A stretch of DNA of 64,000 bases from a virus, in IMG/VR virus record IMGVR_UViG_3300035182_000466, positions 1-64,000 of that record, one strand, 5' to 3'. Below, in pieces: positions 25,594-36,100 of this stretch. The position numbers and the translations under genes were made by a program. The stretch's first letter is position 1. Each line of letters opens with the position of its first letter. The notes under the pieces were generated by a model. That model was not told the origin of the DNA, searched no databases, and was given only the letters and a program-made list of their open reading frames with translations.

Positions 25594-25665
25594 CAAAACC
25601 TTGCACTCGTTGGCGCAGCGCAGCGCAGCGCAGCTCGGCGCCACTTCAAGAGTTTTGCATTTTTT
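25594..25665 (+). terminator. Strong compound terminator of the non-coding transcript
   Basis: CAAAAC-CTTG pairs with CAAG-AG-TTTTG around an inner TGGCGC/GCGCCA stem, followed directly by six T residues (25660-25665). This is the only hairpin in the plus-strand half with a clear U-tract, and it separates the non-coding RNA from the fibre operon. Confidence 0.75.
25613..25634 (+). repeat. GCGCA tandem repeat, four units
   Basis: Four perfect GCGCA units plus GC form the apical part of the terminator stem. It is a small GC island in an otherwise AT-rich genome, and the self-complementary unit lets it fold in several registers. Confidence 0.9.
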
Positions 25666-25686
25666 ATACGTCATCTAGATAACGAA

Positions 25687-25705
25687 TTATATAATTTATA
25701 ATATA
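25687..25705 (+). promoter_or_regulatory. Promoter-like motif TTATATAATTTATAATATA
   Basis: Motif copy immediately after the terminator and about 40 bases before the first fibre-block gene (25743). It is well placed to drive the rightward structural operon. Confidence 0.5.
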
Positions 25706-25742
25706 ATAATGTTATTGTTTATAATGTAATGGAGGTAAATAT

Positions 25743-25994
25743 ATGGCAATAGTTCAGCCCGTTAAACTTGTATATGATGAACATGGAGAAGTTATAGCTA
25801 TCTCTGAAATGGTTCCTGGTGATATGATTCAAAAATCATACTTAACTCAAGGTATGGACGTAGACGGAGGATCTATGACTGATAACTTTAGATCCCTTGA
25901 TGAAAATGTGGATGGTGGAGTATTTTCAGATGCATATGCGTCAGATGACGTAGTCTTTGATTCAGGGCCATTAAATAATGGACTTCAGCAATAA
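25743..25994 (+). CDS. Small acidic virion-type protein
   Basis: 83 residues with a strong ribosome site (GGAGG). The second half has DGGSMTD and NVDGGVFSDAYASDD, versions of the D-G-G-x-F tail motif found at the C-termini of several fibre proteins here. It is very acidic and Gly/Ser-rich, with no hydrophobic segment. It opens the fibre operon and may be a small structural or assembly protein; no closer family is recognised. Confidence 0.6.
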   Translation: MAIVQPVKLVYDEHGEVIAISEMVPGDMIQKSYLTQGMDVDGGSMTDNFRSLDENVDGGVFSDAYASDDVVFDSGPLNNGLQQ

Positions 25995-26024
25995 TCTCAA
26001 TAAATAAAGATATGGAGGTGCGAT

Positions 26025-26621
26025 TTGAGTAATAAGATACAGATTCGTCGTGGTACAGATGCAGAAAGAATGCGGACTATCTTGGCAAATGGGGAACCGG
26101 CCTGGACTACAGATACAAATAAACTGTATATAGGTGACGGTGTTACTTTGGGCGGAAGGCTAGTAAACGATGGGAATATTCCTTATGGTAGAAATGCCTA
26201 TAGTGCTCGGTTTAATTCACAGGTTAATGTAGCATCAGTGGTGGACGCCTTGGACTTTATCTTTGACTTTGTAGACAACATGGCAGTATCTTATTTCGCT
26301 GGCGAATCATTATCAAATGAACCTATTGTAAATGATATTGATTTCGCTAAGTCTTTATCTATGTCAGCTTTACCATCAGGACAGAAAACTGTTGATGTAA
26401 TTCACTTTAGTAATTCAACTTATAGAGTATTCATGTATCCTATGGCCTTTGGTCCTATCCTAGATATACAGGATCCAGGATTTAATTTTGTCTCAATCCG
26501 TAATGCGTATGAACCAATTCCTAGACAAGTTACTTATCAGGGAACTGTATTTTATGTTTATTTTACTCAAGATCCAGCATTAAGTTTAAGTGGTAAAACT
26601 ATTAGGTACGTATTAGCCTAA
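26025..26621 (+). CDS. Tail-fibre-type protein with common anchor domain
   Basis: 198 residues, starting at a TTG (26025) with GGAGG six bases upstream; no ATG is better placed. Residues 1-45 (KIQIRRGTDAERM, then LANGEPAWTTDTNKLYIGDG) form the anchor domain shared by seven proteins of this block. This domain is well known at the N-terminus of phage tail fibres and receptor-binding proteins. The rest is a beta-rich domain ending SLSGKTIRYVLA. It is the smallest anchor protein and may be an adaptor or short fibre. Confidence 0.75.
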   Translation: MSNKIQIRRGTDAERMRTILANGEPAWTTDTNKLYIGDGVTLGGRLVNDGNIPYGRNAYSARFNSQVNVASVVDALDFIFDFVDNMAVSYFAGESLSNEPIVNDIDFAKSLSMSALPSGQKTVDVIHFSNSTYRVFMYPMAFGPILDIQDPGFNFVSIRNAYEPIPRQVTYQGTVFYVYFTQDPALSLSGKTIRYVLA

Positions 26622-26647
26622 AATAATAAAAAAGAGAAGGAGAGTGT

Positions 26648-29600
26648 ATGCTAGGAAATCCTATTTCTAGTCAGCTTTATGTAGACTTGCTGCACAAAAG
26701 TCTCGACTCTCGATTAAGCGTAGATACAATAGCGCAACGAGACGCAATTGATGCAGCGTATCGCTACAAAGGAATGGTTGTTTATGTTAAGGAAGTTGAT
26801 AAGCACTATGAATTTAGAATCATAGGATCTGAAACAACTTCTGCGTATGCTTCAAACGCTAACTGGTTTGAAGTATCTTTCCATTTACACGAAAATAAAA
26901 ACGCCATTGATTTTATTAATGTAGATGGAAATGGTAATCCTACATGGAACAATTCTGCATGGCCAGGATCTAATAGTGGAATTCCTGGGCCACAAGGTCC
27001 ACAAGGTTTTATAGGAATGACTGGACCACAAGGCGCTACTGGATCACAAGGTCCAGCTGGCGTTAATGGTGTTAATGGTTCAATTGGACCTCAAGGTCCA
27101 CAAGGTGCTCAAGGGCCACAGGGCCAAAAAGGTGATGCAGGTGCTGATTTAGTTTTTTCTGGAGCTTGGGATGCAACATACACCTATAACGTTAATAGCT
27201 TAGTAACGTATCAAGGTAGTTCTTATGTTACCATTAAACCTGCTACTGGTATAGTTCCAACAGATTCAGTATATTGGACTAAAATGACAGAAGCTGGTAC
27301 TGATGGAGCTCAAGGTCCACAAGGTTCTCGAGGTCCACAAGGAGAAACTGGATATCAAGGACCACAAGGTTATACTGGTGCAGATTCTACAGTAGCAGGT
27401 CCACAGGGACCTCAAGGTCCGCAAGGGAATCAAGGGCTTATGGGACCTCAAGGTTTAACCGGAGCTGATTCAAATGTTCCAGGACCTCAAGGCCAAATGG
27501 GTAATCAAGGTCCACAAGGTCCACAAGGTAATCAGGGTATTCAGGGTACACAAGGTAATCAGGGTACTCAGGGTCTTAAAGGTGACAAAGGAGATAAAGG
27601 AGATAAAGGAGATACTGGAGCTAACTCCACAGTACCTGGTCCACAAGGCTTAACTGGACCACAAGGAACTCAAGGTCCACAAGGTGTAGCTGGACCACAA
27701 GGATACCAAGGAGCTCTTGGATTAACAGGTGCTACTGGTCCACAAGGATCACAAGGTAATCAAGGAACACAAGGTCCACAGGGTAATCAAGGACAACAAG
27801 GTCAACAAGGTCCACAAGGATCACAAGGTACTACTGGAGAAACTGGTGATCAAGGACCACAAGGTCCACAAGGTGATACTGGTCCACAAGGCTATACCGG
27901 GTCACAGGGGCCACAAGGTCCAAAAGGCGATACCGGATTACGAGGTTATCAAGGTGCTCAAGGCTTACAAGGTTCAGTAGGACCTCAAGGTGCACGTGGT
28001 TATCAAGGTCCTGTTGGTAGTATTGGTATGCAAGGCCCACAAGGTTACACTGGTGTTACTGGTCCAATAGGACCACAAGGACCACAAGGTGTTGGTGTTG
28101 ATGGTTCAGTAGGTCCACAAGGGCCACAAGGATCTGCCGGACGAATCGGTCCACAAGGACCACAAGGATATCAAGGTGTACAAGGTACACAAGGCCATCA
28201 AGGATATCAAGGTGAACCATCTACAGTCCAAGGTCCACAAGGAACACAAGGGTATCAAGGATACCAAGGACCACAAGGATATCAAGGTGTACAAGGTGCT
28301 CAATCATCTGTTCAGGGTCCACAAGGTACACAAGGTCCACAAGGTACACAGGGTGTTACTGGTAGCACTGGAACACAAGGTGTTCAAGGTCCACAAGGTA
28401 CACAAGGATATCAAGGCTATACTGGTATAGCCGGTCCTGTCGGCTCGCAAGGTCCACAAGGTCCACAAGGTCCACAAGGTCCACAAGGACAACAAGGTCC
28501 ACAAGGTCCACAAGGTCCACAAGGACAACAAGGTCCACAAGGCTCACAAGGATCACAAGGACAACAAGGGTATCAAGGATACCAAGGATACCAAGGCACA
28601 CAAGGAACTTCAGGTAAAGGATTTACTTTATCTAAAGTTTATACCTCTGTAGCGGAACTTAACTCTGATAGTTCACCTACTGGTATAAACGTAGGAGAGT
28701 TTGCTATTATTAATACCGGAAACATAGATGATGTAGATAACGGAAAGTTATATCTATGGAATGGTTCTAGTTATCAATACCTAGTAGATTTATCAGGAGT
28801 TCAAGGAATACAAGGACCTCAGGGCTTAACTGGTTTAACTGGAGCACAAGGTGAAGCTTCTACAGTTCCTGGGCCTCAAGGATTAACCGGTCCACAAGGA
28901 CCACAAGGTACACAAGGTTCACAAGGAAACCCATCTACTGTTCCTGGACCACAAGGTCCACAAGGATTAACCGGTCCACAAGGACCACAAGGTGATAAGG
29001 GTGATAAAGGTGATACTGGCTCTCAAGGACCTCAAGGTCTAATCGGCCCTCAAGGTCCACAAGGTTTAACTGGAGCTGACTCAACTGTTCAAGGTCCACA
29101 AGGACCACAAGGTTATCTTGGATTAACCGGTCCACAGGGACAACAGGGACCACAGGGAGCACCATCTACTGTTCAAGGTCCACAAGGACCACAAGGTGAT
29201 CTTGGATTAACCGGTCCACAGGGACCACAGGGAGCACCATCTACTGTTCAAGGTCCACAAGGACCACAAGGTGATCTTGGATTAACCGGTCCACAGGGAC
29301 CACAGGGAGCACCATCTACTGTTCAAGGTCCACAAGGTGATGTAGGTCCACAGGGACCACAGGGAGCACAGGGAGCACCATCTACTGTTCAAGGACCACA
29401 AGGTAATCTTGGATTAACCGGTCCACAGGGACCTCAAGGTTCACAAGGAAACCCATCTACTGTTCCTGGACCACAAGGTCCACAAGGATTAACCGGTCCA
29501 CAAGGACCACAGGGACCACAAGGTGCTCAAGGTGCTCAAGGTCCACAAGGAGACCCATCTACTGTTCCTGGACCACAAGGTAAAGATGGAGTTGATGGCG

Positions 29601-30331
29601 TTCAAGGTCCACAAGGTAATCAAGGCTCACAAGGCATGACAGGGGCACAAGGTATTCAAGGTTCACCATTCTTAATTGCTAAGACATATCCTTCAGTTGA
29701 TGCTTTAACTGCGGATACAGCACCTACTAACATTAATCAGTATAACTATGCAGTTATAGATACTGGAAATGTTAATGATCCTGACAATGGTAAACTCTAT
29801 ATCTGGTCAGGGACTAAGTATATCTATATCACAGATATGTCAGGTGCACAAGGTGCACAAGGTATGTCAGGTGCACAAGGTAATCAAGGATTAACTGGAC
29901 CACAAGGTCCACAAGGATCACAAGGTATACCTGGAGATTCAGGCCCTGTGGTTATACGTTATGAGTTTGGTACTGGTACAGGTAAGTCTTATGTTACTGC
30001 AACTGGTACTGGTGTAACCTTAACAAAGTCTACTAACAGTGCAGAAATTTCTGCACCTGATGGTGTAGAAGTATTGAGTTGTAGTATACACTTTGATTCC
30101 TCTGAAATTACTTCAAGTTCTGTAACCATTAACTATGGACAAAATAAAGGTATGGGAGATAACACAACTTACGATGTACTGTATTGTCCACAGTTCCAAG
30201 TATTCCAAGATATTTCTGGTAACAGAGCATTTAAGTCAGCTGTTGCAGGCAATTTAAACACAGCATCAGGAACTTTAACCTTGACAAACTTAACATCAGG
30301 ACAAGCAATTTGGATCAATATGTCATTCTAA
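26648..30331 (+). CDS. Collagen-like tail fibre protein
   Basis: 1227 residues. An N-terminal beta domain (about 110 residues) is followed by hundreds of Gly-x-y triplets dominated by GPQ, a collagen-type triple helix expected to form a long trimeric shaft. The shaft is interrupted by one CBM5/12-like repeat (about 175-225) and by two copies of the module [20 protein letters not shown]...[17 protein letters not shown] (about 660 and 1010). The C-terminal 130 residues ([20 protein letters not shown] to [10 protein letters not shown]) are a tip domain, repeated in the gene at 52611. Many exact DNA repeats make it prone to length change. It is probably a host-attachment fibre. Confidence 0.9.
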   Translation: MLGNPISSQLYVDLLHKSLDSRLSVDTIAQRDAIDAAYRYKGMVVYVKEVDKHYEFRIIGSETTSAYASNANWFEVSFHLHENKNAIDFINVDGNGNPTWNNSAWPGSNSGIPGPQGPQGFIGMTGPQGATGSQGPAGVNGVNGSIGPQGPQGAQGPQGQKGDAGADLVFSGAWDATYTYNVNSLVTYQGSSYVTIKPATGIVPTDSVYWTKMTEAGTDGAQGPQGSRGPQGETGYQGPQGYTGADSTVAGPQGPQGPQGNQGLMGPQGLTGADSNVPGPQGQMGNQGPQGPQGNQGIQGTQGNQGTQGLKGDKGDKGDKGDTGANSTVPGPQGLTGPQGTQGPQGVAGPQGYQGALGLTGATGPQGSQGNQGTQGPQGNQGQQGQQGPQGSQGTTGETGDQGPQGPQGDTGPQGYTGSQGPQGPKGDTGLRGYQGAQGLQGSVGPQGARGYQGPVGSIGMQGPQGYTGVTGPIGPQGPQGVGVDGSVGPQGPQGSAGRIGPQGPQGYQGVQGTQGHQGYQGEPSTVQGPQGTQGYQGYQGPQGYQGVQGAQSSVQGPQGTQGPQGTQGVTGSTGTQGVQGPQGTQGYQGYTGIAGPVGSQGPQGPQGPQGPQGQQGPQGPQGPQGQQGPQGSQGSQGQQGYQGYQGYQGTQGTSGKGFTLSKVYTSVAELNSDSSPTGINVGEFAIINTGNIDDVDNGKLYLWNGSSYQYLVDLSGVQGIQGPQGLTGLTGAQGEASTVPGPQGLTGPQGPQGTQGSQGNPSTVPGPQGPQGLTGPQGPQGDKGDKGDTGSQGPQGLIGPQGPQGLTGADSTVQGPQGPQGYLGLTGPQGQQGPQGAPSTVQGPQGPQGDLGLTGPQGPQGAPSTVQGPQGPQGDLGLTGPQGPQGAPSTVQGPQGDVGPQGPQGAQGAPSTVQGPQGNLGLTGPQGPQGSQGNPSTVPGPQGPQGLTGPQGPQGPQGAQGAQGPQGDPSTVPGPQGKDGVDGVQGPQGNQGSQGMTGAQGIQGSPFLIAKTYPSVDALTADTAPTNINQYNYAVIDTGNVNDPDNGKLYIWSGTKYIYITDMSGAQGAQGMSGAQGNQGLTGPQGPQGSQGIPGDSGPVVIRYEFGTGTGKSYVTATGTGVTLTKSTNSAEISAPDGVEVLSCSIHFDSSEITSSSVTINYGQNKGMGDNTTYDVLYCPQFQVFQDISGNRAFKSAVAGNLNTASGTLTLTNLTSGQAIWINMSF
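29156..29340 (+). repeat. 75-bp tandem repeat in the collagen-like gene
   Basis: Two perfect 75-bp units (29156-29230 and 29231-29305) followed by a partial third, each encoding [17 protein letters not shown] and eight further residues. The identity at DNA level indicates recent expansion. Confidence 0.85.
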
Positions 30332-30352
30332 CAAAAAGAAAGGAGAAATTAG

Positions 30353-30919
30353 ATGCTAGATTTTACCGCAAGGTTTGATCTACTATCCTATGAGTCTCTA
30401 GCTGAACCTGACACGTTCAGCTTTGAGGCTCAAATAGTAGACAACTCTGGAGTTTTTTCTGCTAAGGATGCACAAGTAGGTTCAGTCATTTATAATGATT
30501 GTACTATAACCATGTTAGGCGTAGTACGTTTTGTCCTTACTGAAATAGACCCTGCTACTGATTTTTCAACATTAAAGGGTACTATGAAATTAGATATGGG
30601 AGGTGAAAAGTTAAAAGGTGACTATCCAGTAGCATATCAAGAAGGTTTAATTGGTTCTGCTGGTGAGTTAGGTACATTGGCTGTAGCTTCAATGGCATTA
30701 CAAACATTAGATGAATCATTTATTGCAGCTGTTAGAAATAACGAGAACCGAAGACTTGCAAAAATGCTTCTTTTATCTAATCCTTCTTTGAAAACTAATA
30801 CTCCTGTTGCATTACAACCATTGCTACCGGTACCTACTTCTGATGATCAGATATTATTAGGCGATCCAGATGGAACTGATAAGTGGGTTTCAAACGTTGA
30901 CTTAGGCGAATTTAACTAG
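30353..30919 (+). CDS. Tail-fibre accessory/tip protein (copy 1)
   Basis: 188 residues, beta-rich. Residues 1-110 (FTARFDLLSYESLAEPDTFS, DNSGVFSAKDAQVGSVIYND) align with the N-terminal domain of the gene at 53265 (FNGRLNIQSYELIDIGKFNL, DNFGIFYATDATIGNIIYID). It ends in NVDLGEFN, a form of the D-G-G-x-F tail. It is 21 bases after the collagen-like gene, whose tip domain is likewise repeated just before 53265, so the pair moved or duplicated together. Probably assembles at the tip or base of the fibre. Confidence 0.65.
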   Translation: MLDFTARFDLLSYESLAEPDTFSFEAQIVDNSGVFSAKDAQVGSVIYNDCTITMLGVVRFVLTEIDPATDFSTLKGTMKLDMGGEKLKGDYPVAYQEGLIGSAGELGTLAVASMALQTLDESFIAAVRNNENRRLAKMLLLSNPSLKTNTPVALQPLLPVPTSDDQILLGDPDGTDKWVSNVDLGEFN

Positions 30920-30935
30920 TACTCATAATGAGTAC
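30919..30935 (+). other. Intercistronic hairpin
   Basis: GTACTCA-TAA-TGAGTAC, a perfect 7-bp stem starting at the stop codon of the previous gene and lacking a U-tract. It may stabilise or process the polycistronic mRNA. Confidence 0.5.
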
Positions 30936-30960
30936 ATAACAACAAAAGGAGAAAATAAAT

Positions 30961-32994
30961 ATGATTACTTTACAGTTGAAGCGTGGTCTTAAAGCTAATC
31001 TTCCCGCATCTGCTCCCGCAGGTGCACCATTACTCACATTAGATACTAATGAATTATTTGTGGGTACTGGTTCCGGTATCAAAAAAGTAGTAGATACTTT
31101 AGTTTCAGCTACAGCACCGTCAAATCCTATTAGTAATCAAATTTGGTTAGATACTACCACTAATCAGATTAAGCGTTATGATGGTTCAGTGTGGGTACCA
31201 GCTTCTGGTTTAGGAGCAACTTGGGGTAATCTTATCGGTAACATTGATGATCAAGCTGATCTTAAAGCAAAGTTTGATGCTTTGACCGCAGCTAATACAA
31301 CCTTAACTACAAACTTAGCTGCTGAGACCACAGCACGGATTGCAGCAGATACAAATTTACAAAATGCTATTAACGCAGAAGCCTCTACAAGAGCCGCAGC
31401 TATTGCAGCTATTACTTCCACAAGTGGTGATAGTGTAGCTGCAGAGACATCGGCTCGTCAAGCTGCTGATACTACTCTTCAAGCTAACATCAATGCAGAG
31501 ACTACTGCTCGTACTTCAGCAGACACTACCCTACAGGCTAATATTAATGCAGAGGCTACTGCAAGAGCAGCTGCTGATGCAGTTCTTCAGGCTGCTTTAG
31601 ACGCAGAGACTACCGCACGTATTGCTGCTGATGCTGCTTCACAAACCTCAGTAACAAATGAGACCTCAGCTAGGGTTGCTGCTGACGCTGCATTACAAGC
31701 AGCAATTAATGCAGAGGCTACTGCAAGAGCAGCAGCTGATGCTGCCTTACAAAGCTCTAAAGCAGAATTAGCTGGTAGCCAAACGCAAGTATTTGCAGTA
31801 GCTACTCCAACACAAGACTATCATGCTGCAACAAAGAAATATGTTGATGGAATGTCACAAAGCTTAGATATTAAGCGTTCAGTAAAAATTGCTAGTACTG
31901 CTAATGTTAGTTTATCAGCTCCAGGTGCAAGTATTGACGGTTATACCTTAGTAGCTGGTGACAGAATTTTGTTACGCAAGCAAACTAATTTAACTGAAAA
32001 TGGTATCTATGTATTTAATACTGCTTCTACTCCTTTAGTCCGTTCAACTGATGCGGATAACGCTGATGGCGAAGCTGATTTCACTTGTGGATTATTCACC
32101 TTCGTTGAGAGTGGTACTTATGCTGGTGTTGGCTTCACTTGTACTACTCCAGACAGTACACAAATTGGTGGTGTTGCAGCTATTAACTTAGGTAAAGATG
32201 CAATTAATTTCACACAATTCTCTGCAGCTGGATCTTACAGCGCAGGTACTGGACTTGAAATCAATGGTCAAGAAATCTCCATAGCTGCTACTGGTGTAGC
32301 TACTGGAACCTATACTCAAGTAACTGTGAACAAGCAAGGTCAAGTAACTGCTGCTAGTAGCCCAACTACATTAGCTGCTTATGGTATTACTGATGCAGCC
32401 TCTCAGTCTGCTTTAGATGCAGAGACCTCAGCTCGTACTGCTGCTGATACTGCAATCCAAACTACCGTGACTAATGAAGTAACGGCTAGAGCAGCTGCCG
32501 ATGCAACATTACAAGCTGCAATTAATGCAGAGGCTACTGCTCGTACTTCAGCAGACACTACCCTACAGGCTAATATTAATGCAGAAGCATCTACACGTGC
32601 TGCTGCTGATGCAACTTTAACTACTAACTTAGCTGCAGAGACATCAGCTCGTCAAGCTGCTGATACCACTCTTCAAGCTAATATTGATGCTGAAGTTACA
32701 GCACGTATTGCAGCCATTTCAGCAATCACCAATACAACTGGCTCAAACCTGACTGCAGAGACATCAGCTCGTCAAGCTGCTGATACCACTCTTCAAGCTA
32801 ATATTGATGCTGAAGTTACAGCACGTCAAGCTGCTGATGCTGCCTTACAAAGTTCTAAGGCAGCATTAGCTGGTAGTCCTACTCAAGTTTTTTCTGTTGC
32901 TAATCCAGTTTCAGGAACAAATGCACTTAACTTAGATTTTGCAGATGCACGTTATGTCAACGTTGATGAAGTTGTAGACTTAGGTACATTCTAA
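30961..32994 (+). CDS. Coiled-coil tail fibre with anchor domain
   Basis: 677 residues. The anchor domain is at the N-terminus (ITLQLKRGLKANLP, LLTLDTNELFVGTGSG). A first stretch of 18-residue repeats of the type AETxARxAADTTLQANIN (about 110-270) is typical of trimeric coiled-coil shafts. A globular insert (DYHAATKKYVDGMSQSLDIK to DAINFTQFSAAG) is a module common in myovirus fibres and also present in the 49210 gene. A second repeat stretch follows and the end is VDEVVDLGTF. Exact DNA duplications lie within the repeats. Confidence 0.85.
   Translation: MITLQLKRGLKANLPASAPAGAPLLTLDTNELFVGTGSGIKKVVDTLVSATAPSNPISNQIWLDTTTNQIKRYDGSVWVPASGLGATWGNLIGNIDDQADLKAKFDALTAANTTLTTNLAAETTARIAADTNLQNAINAEASTRAAAIAAITSTSGDSVAAETSARQAADTTLQANINAETTARTSADTTLQANINAEATARAAADAVLQAALDAETTARIAADAASQTSVTNETSARVAADAALQAAINAEATARAAADAALQSSKAELAGSQTQVFAVATPTQDYHAATKKYVDGMSQSLDIKRSVKIASTANVSLSAPGASIDGYTLVAGDRILLRKQTNLTENGIYVFNTASTPLVRSTDADNADGEADFTCGLFTFVESGTYAGVGFTCTTPDSTQIGGVAAINLGKDAINFTQFSAAGSYSAGTGLEINGQEISIAATGVATGTYTQVTVNKQGQVTAASSPTTLAAYGITDAASQSALDAETSARTAADTAIQTTVTNEVTARAAADATLQAAINAEATARTSADTTLQANINAEASTRAAADATLTTNLAAETSARQAADTTLQANIDAEVTARIAAISAITNTTGSNLTAETSARQAADTTLQANIDAEVTARQAADAALQSSKAALAGSPTQVFSVANPVSGTNALNLDFADARYVNVDEVVDLGTF
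32633..32826 (+). repeat. 74-bp exact direct repeat in the coiled-coil fibre gene
   Basis: Identical 74-base copies at 32633-32706 and 32753-32826, 120 bases apart. Recombination between them would remove or add 40 residues in frame. Confidence 0.85.
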
Positions 32995-33016
32995 TAAAAT
33001 AATTAAAGTTATACCA

Positions 33017-33047
33017 TAGGAGTGTGGATAATAAATCCACACTCCTA
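33017..33047 (+). terminator. 13-bp intergenic hairpin, possible terminator
   Basis: TAGGAGTGTGGAT pairs perfectly with ATCCACACTCCTA around AATAA. It is followed by CCTTATATT rather than a clean U-tract, so termination would be partial. A promoter-like motif comes 30 bases later. Confidence 0.6.
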
Positions 33048-33076
33048 CCTTATATTAAAAATAAAGACTTTGTTCT

Positions 33077-33096
33077 ATTACATAATTTAATAATAT
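33077..33096 (+). promoter_or_regulatory. Promoter-like motif TTACATAATTTAATAATATA
   Basis: Copy of the shared motif between the hairpin at 33017 and the giant fibre gene at 33132. Together they suggest that the 13-kb gene has its own transcript. Confidence 0.5.
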
Positions 33097-33131
33097 AAAA
33101 GGTTATTCATATCTCATAAAGGAGAATCTAT

Positions 33132-36100
33132 ATGAAGCTTTTGATAAAACGAGGGCTAGATACAACTCGCCAATTAATAACGTTTGATGAAGGTGAGTTA
33201 ATTCTGGCTACCGACACTGGGCAATTATTTATAGGTGATGGTAAAACCGCAGGTGGTATTAAAATCAGTCCAAGTCTAAAAGGCTTATGGTCTGAAAAAA
33301 CGTTTGCAGTTAACGATATTGTAAGTAACAATGGAAGTTCATACTTCTGTAAAGTTGCACATACTGGTACTTCATTAACTGAACCTGGACTAGGAGCAAA
33401 TTGGGATCAATATTGGCAATTAATGTCAGAAAAAGGTGAAATTGGAATACAGGTTAAAGGTGATTGGGATGCAACTCAATCCTACAGTGTTGGTGATTTT
33501 GTATCTTACTTAGGATCTGCATGGGTCTGCAAAACTCCATGTGTAAATGTTGTTCCAGAAAATGGCACATATTGGATTTTAGCTTCAGAAAAAGGTGATC
33601 GTGGATTATATCCTGAAGGCATTTGGAGCAACGCTACCAATTATAAAAAAGATAGCATTGTAGTTTATAATGGTGAAGTATTCAGAAGTCTGGTAGACAA
33701 TAATAAAAATTCAGTACCTGATAAAAATGCCCAAAATTGGGAGAAGTTTGTAAGTAAAGGTTATACACATAAAGGCGAATACCAAGTAGCAACATCTTAT
33801 ACTAATGATGATATTGTTTTTTATAGTGGTAGCACTTGGAGATGTATTTCTGAAACTACAGAGGCTCCAGATACAACTAGTTCCAGTTGGGAACTAGTCG
33901 CAGGAGGTATAGTAGTAAGAGGTAAATGGAGTAACGCTTCTAATTATCAGAAAAATGATATAGTAGAACATGCAGGATCAACTTGGAGATCAAACTCTGT
34001 AAACGTAACTAGTGAGCCATCTTTGAATAATACTGACTGGGAATTAGTTTCCGGCGGTATAGTAGCTAAAGGGGAATGGCAAGATTCCATAGAGTATGAC
34101 ATAAATGATATTGTAGCTTATTCAAGCTCCACTTGGAGAGCAAAAGTAAAAACTACAAGTAAACCATCTAAGAGTAATGTAGACTGGGAGCTATTATCAG
34201 GTGGTTTAAGTATTAAAGGTGATTGGGATAAAAACATTAGTTATAAACTTAACGATTTAGTTTACCATAAAGGTTCATCTTACTTAAATAATCAGGATGT
34301 AAACTTAGGTAATGAACCATCAATTACAGACTCGACTTGGAGTGTTTTAGGAAAGCGTGGTCTATACCATAGAGGAGCATGGTCTAATGCTACACAGTAT
34401 TATGCAGGTGATGCAGTTTCTTATCATGGTGAATCTTGGTATGCCTTAAGTGATAGTTTAAATATTACTCCTGCAGAAGGACTGACATGGACTTTATTAA
34501 GTTCTAAAGGTACTATTTTTAAAGGTCAATGGGTATTAACTTCTGAGTATAAAGTAGATGATTTAGTTACTCATAATGGTAGCATGTGGATTTCATTAGT
34601 TGATTCTACTAATAGTGAACCTAGTTTAACAAATACTGATTGGTTACTTGTAGCATCTAAAGGTGATAAGGGTATACAACCAATTGGTCAATGGTCTAAT
34701 TCAACTAATTATGTTGTTGGTGATTTTGTAAACTACCTTGGTTCTGGTTATATATCTAAAGGAAATACACCTTCTGGTACACTACCTACAGAAGAATCAT
34801 TTTGGGCAAAAGTTGTAGATAAAGGTGACAAAGGAGTTTATCCTCAAGGTCAATGGTCTAAATCAAAGACCTACAAAATGGATGATATAGTTGTTTATAA
34901 CGGTCAAGTATTTAGAAGTCTAATTGACAATAATCTAAATATTATTCCTGTTGGTGATAGCACTTGGGAACTATTCTTATACAAAGGTTATACTAATAAA
35001 GGTGTATGGAATAATAGCTCTGTTTATCAGGTAGATGATTTAGTTGTATATGCTAGTTCTTTATGGAGAGCGATAACTTCAGGCTCTAATAACAATCCAG
35101 CTATAACTAAAGATACTAACTGGGAACTAGTCGCAGGAGGTATTACACTTCGTAACGCTTGGGATTCTAATACTGCGTATAAGATAAATGATATAGTAAC
35201 ATACTCAAATTCTACATGGCTATCTAAAACTGAAAACACAAATTCTGAACCAACCACTTCAAGTAGTGATTGGGAAGTGATGACTTCAGGTGTATCGTTT
35301 GCAGGTACGTGGGCTTCTACTAGTAAGTTTAATAAGAATGATATAGTTCTTTATAAAGGTAATTCTTATATAAGCCTTATTTCAAATAACTTGAATAATG
35401 AGCCTTCAGATTTATCATCATACTGGAGTTTAGTAGCTAAGAAAGGTATTGTTGCACGTGGTGCATGGTCTAATATTACACAATACTATGCAGGAGATGT
35501 TGTCCATTATTTAGGTAACTCATGGTATGCTTTAAATGATAGTTTAAATGTTATTCCCGTAGAAGGAATTACTTGGACTTTATTAGCCTCTAAAGGTATG
35601 TCAGTTAAAGGTCAATGGCTATCAGGTACTTCCTATCTTAAAGATGATGTGGTCTTTGAAGATGGCAGCTCATGGTTAGCATTAGCAGATAATACTAATT
35701 CAAGACCAGTGACTGGTAACTCAAACTGGACATTGATTACACAAAAGGGTGATAAAGGTATTCAAGTAAAAGGTGATTGGAATGAAACAGTCACTTATGA
35801 GTTAGGCGATTTAGTTTACTATAATGGAAGTGGCTACGTGGCTAAAGGATCTGTAGCTGCAAATGTTGTTCCTACTGATTCAGAGAATTGGTCAAAGATA
35901 GTATCTAAAGGTGATAAAGGTGACCCAGGTAAAAACTTTACAATAGCTAAAGTTTATGCTTCTTCTTTAGATCTACACTCGGATGTAACACCTAGTAATA
36001 TTGAACCTGGAGAGTTTGCAATAATAAATACTGGTAACGTGGAAGCAGATGAAGATGCACGTTTATACTTATGGAATGGTTCTAGTTATCAGTACATAAC

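Noticed and set aside
25077-25682. Open frames at 25077-25334 and 25335-25682 as genes
   Set aside because: They cross the hairpins and the terminator. The second has no ribosome site, the first only a loosely placed GGAG, and the composition is unlike neighbouring proteins.
27266-29165. Extra genes antisense or shifted within the collagen-like gene
   Set aside because: They are shadows of the repeated GGTCCACAAGG codons, giving low-complexity strings of Leu, Val, Trp or His-Lys.
26980-29680. CRISPR array
   Set aside because: The many short repeats are collagen codons in an open frame; there are no regular unique spacers and no cas genes.
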